Positions 37,346 to 38,166 of a DNA stretch of 38,166 bases are shown here, piece after piece. The position numbers were made by a program, and so were the translations under genes. Each line of letters opens with the position of its first letter. Positions within the stretch are counted from its first letter, which is position 1. Source of the stretch: a virus; the IMG/VR virus record IMGVR_UViG_3300021247_000292, positions 1 through 38,166 of that record; one strand, given 5' to 3'. The notes under the pieces are model-generated. The model was given only the letters and a program-made list of their open reading frames with translations. It was not told where the DNA came from and ran no database searches.

Positions 37346-37682
37346 ATATAACCTGTTTGCAACATTTACAATACTTTGTTTCCTTCTCCATTTTCGTGCT
37401 AATAACCTCCTCGCATCGCTTGATATTGTACCGAAATTCGTACTCAGTATCGATTAGGTCTTTAGCCTTTTGCACCATATAAATCACGGATGTATGGTCA
37501 TAATCGGGGCGAATTGTTGAGCCTATCTCTTTAAGAGTTAATCGGCTATACTTACGCAATAGGTAGCATATAGCTGCCCTTGAATCGGTTACGCTATGCT
37601 TTCGGGTATTGCTTGTTATTTGTTTAATTGATGTATTGAATTTGTCGCAAACTTCAATCATCACGAGTGTTGGGGTTGTCAT
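37320..37682 (-). CDS. stand-alone DnaA domain IV-like initiator protein, 120 aa
   Basis: Residues about 10-95 match the DNA-binding domain IV of DnaA: DSRAAICYLLRKYSRLTLKE (33-52), IGSTIRPDYDHTSVIYMVQK (53-72), with the DHT-SV-I signature that reads DnaA boxes (DHTTV in DnaA). The AAA+ and N-terminal domains are absent. A C-terminal KYCKCCKQVIYD segment (about 104-115) is a Cys cluster that may bind zinc. It immediately follows the methyltransferase stop (TAAATG). It may recruit host DnaA or the phage primase-helicase to an origin, or act as a regulator. Confidence 0.75.
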   Translation of the reverse strand: MTTPTLVMIEVCDKFNTSIKQITSNTRKHSVTDSRAAICYLLRKYSRLTLKEIGSTIRPDYDHTSVIYMVQKAKDLIDTEYEFRYNIKRCEEVISTKMEKETKYCKCCKQVIYDSLAEQN

Positions 37683-38166
37683 TTAAAATAATGTATTTTG
37701 TTTTGTGTTTGATTTCATAATTATTCCTAAAGCTGTTGCTAATATTGTTTTACCTGCCTCATAATCAACAAGGTTTCGACCTATTTTAATCAAACTTTGT
37801 TCGCCTTTGTAACTTGTTAAATCAATTTTATGAAACTTGCAAAGTTCTTGTAATTCGTTTTTTGTTTGTGAAATTGCAAATCTTCTATCATTCAAATTAC
37901 TTGGTAAATTAAAGTTTGTCCAATATAAATGCCTACCTCTTTTTTTTGCAGGTATCAATGGCTCATAGTAAGGAATTACATTTTCAACTACATATTTACC
38001 TGTTCTGAAATAATGTTGCAAAAAAAGTATTTCTTCATATAGTTTCATATCCGGGTAAATAGCTTCTGTTTTTGTACCATAATTTGAACTTGACCAATAT
38101 CTTGCCCTTGAATGACTTGGACAAGGTGGCGAACTCCAAATAAAATCAAACTCTTTGTAATGGTCA
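37683..38166 (-). CDS. DNA cytosine-5 methyltransferase, C-terminal part (joins 185..1 across the window end)
   Basis: Starting at 38166 (third base of the codon begun at 2-1), this part encodes residues 62-222. It holds the catalytic motif IV SSPPCPSHS (Cys77), motif VI VVENV (Glu123), a motif VIII-like GRHLYWTNF (about 139-147) and a closing RNLVDYEAGKTILATALGII segment resembling motifs IX-X. A short ORF beginning at 38048 is only the distal part of this gene. The catalytic Pro-Cys and Glu-Asn-Val are intact, so the enzyme should be active. The stop TAA abuts the ATG of the DnaA-like gene. Confidence 0.9.
   Translation of the reverse strand, partial: DHYKEFDFIWSSPPCPSHSRARYWSSSNYGTKTEAIYPDMKLYEEILFLQHYFRTGKYVVENVIPYYEPLIPAKKRGRHLYWTNFNLPSNLNDRRFAISQTKNELQELCKFHKIDLTSYKGEQSLIKIGRNLVDYEAGKTILATALGIIMKSNTKQNTLF

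Noticed and set aside
37683-38048. independent 121-residue gene at the right end
   Set aside because: The frame stays open upstream through motif IV (PPCPSHS) and joins the left-end coding sequence, so it is the C-terminal part of the methyltransferase.
1-38166. CRISPR array, insertion sequence, integrase or attachment site
   Set aside because: I saw no regularly spaced repeats of 20 bases or more, no transposase or integrase motif, and no tRNA that could serve as an attachment site.

Overview
The window reads as one complete circular genome map (38,166 bp) of a contractile-tailed (myovirus) bacteriophage that infects a member of the Bacteroidota. A DNA cytosine methyltransferase gene is cut by the window ends: its first 61 codons lie at 185..1 (minus strand) and its remaining codons continue in frame from 38166 down to 37683. 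The window start is therefore an arbitrary cut in a circular or circularly permuted genome. Evidence for the host is a VirE-N/BT4734-type primase fused to a helicase, general absence of Shine-Dalgarno sites, promoter-like TAnnTTTG boxes typical of Bacteroidetes, and structural proteins of the type seen in Bacteroidetes Mu-like-head phages. All credible genes are on the minus strand. I found no integrase, transposase, repressor, RNA polymerase, tRNA or CRISPR array, so lysogeny is not supported although the head genes are Mu-like.

Transcription runs right to left. Unit A starts upstream of 35188. It first covers an AT-rich accessory block (35188 to 30798): small unknown proteins, an SNF2-type helicase, an IbrA-like PP-loop (PAPS-reductase-like) protein, an ectoine-synthase-like cupin and an IbrB-like ParB protein. 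Next comes a non-coding leader (about 30797 to 30455) with 11-bp iterons and a terminator or attenuator. The unit continues through primase-helicase (30454-28094), terminase, a DUF1320-like connector with carbohydrate-binding-like inserts, portal, gpF-like minor head protein, a ferritin-like protein, gpG-like protein, baseplate J and I-like proteins, a fibre-like protein, ClpP-type prohead protease with scaffold tail, major capsid protein, sheath, tube, frameshifted tail chaperones, tape measure, baseplate hub, spike, gp25 and LysM proteins, tail terminator or fibre adaptor, the 960-residue fibre, lysis genes (small membrane proteins, holin-like, lysozyme) and a metallophosphoesterase. It ends at an intrinsic terminator at 3133-3163.

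Unit B starts at a promoter at 3068-3099 and runs through the window junction to a UUCG terminator at 35259-35280. It carries the DNA-metabolism genes: a small RHH-like protein, a single-strand annealing protein, a YqaJ-type exonuclease, the cytosine methyltransferase, a stand-alone DnaA domain IV protein, a VRR-NUC nuclease, a DUF3310 protein and an SSB-tailed protein. Annealing protein plus exonuclease form a Red-like recombination pair. The DnaA-like protein, SSB-like protein and primase-helicase probably run replication.

The most unusual content is (i) the IbrB / EctC-like cupin / IbrA cassette next to an SNF2 helicase in a low-GC island, (ii) a ferritin with an apparently intact ferroxidase centre inside the head operon, (iii) an attenuator-like leader with iterons in front of the primase-helicase, and (iv) a repeated promoter design in which the -7 box sits about 4 nt from the start codon.
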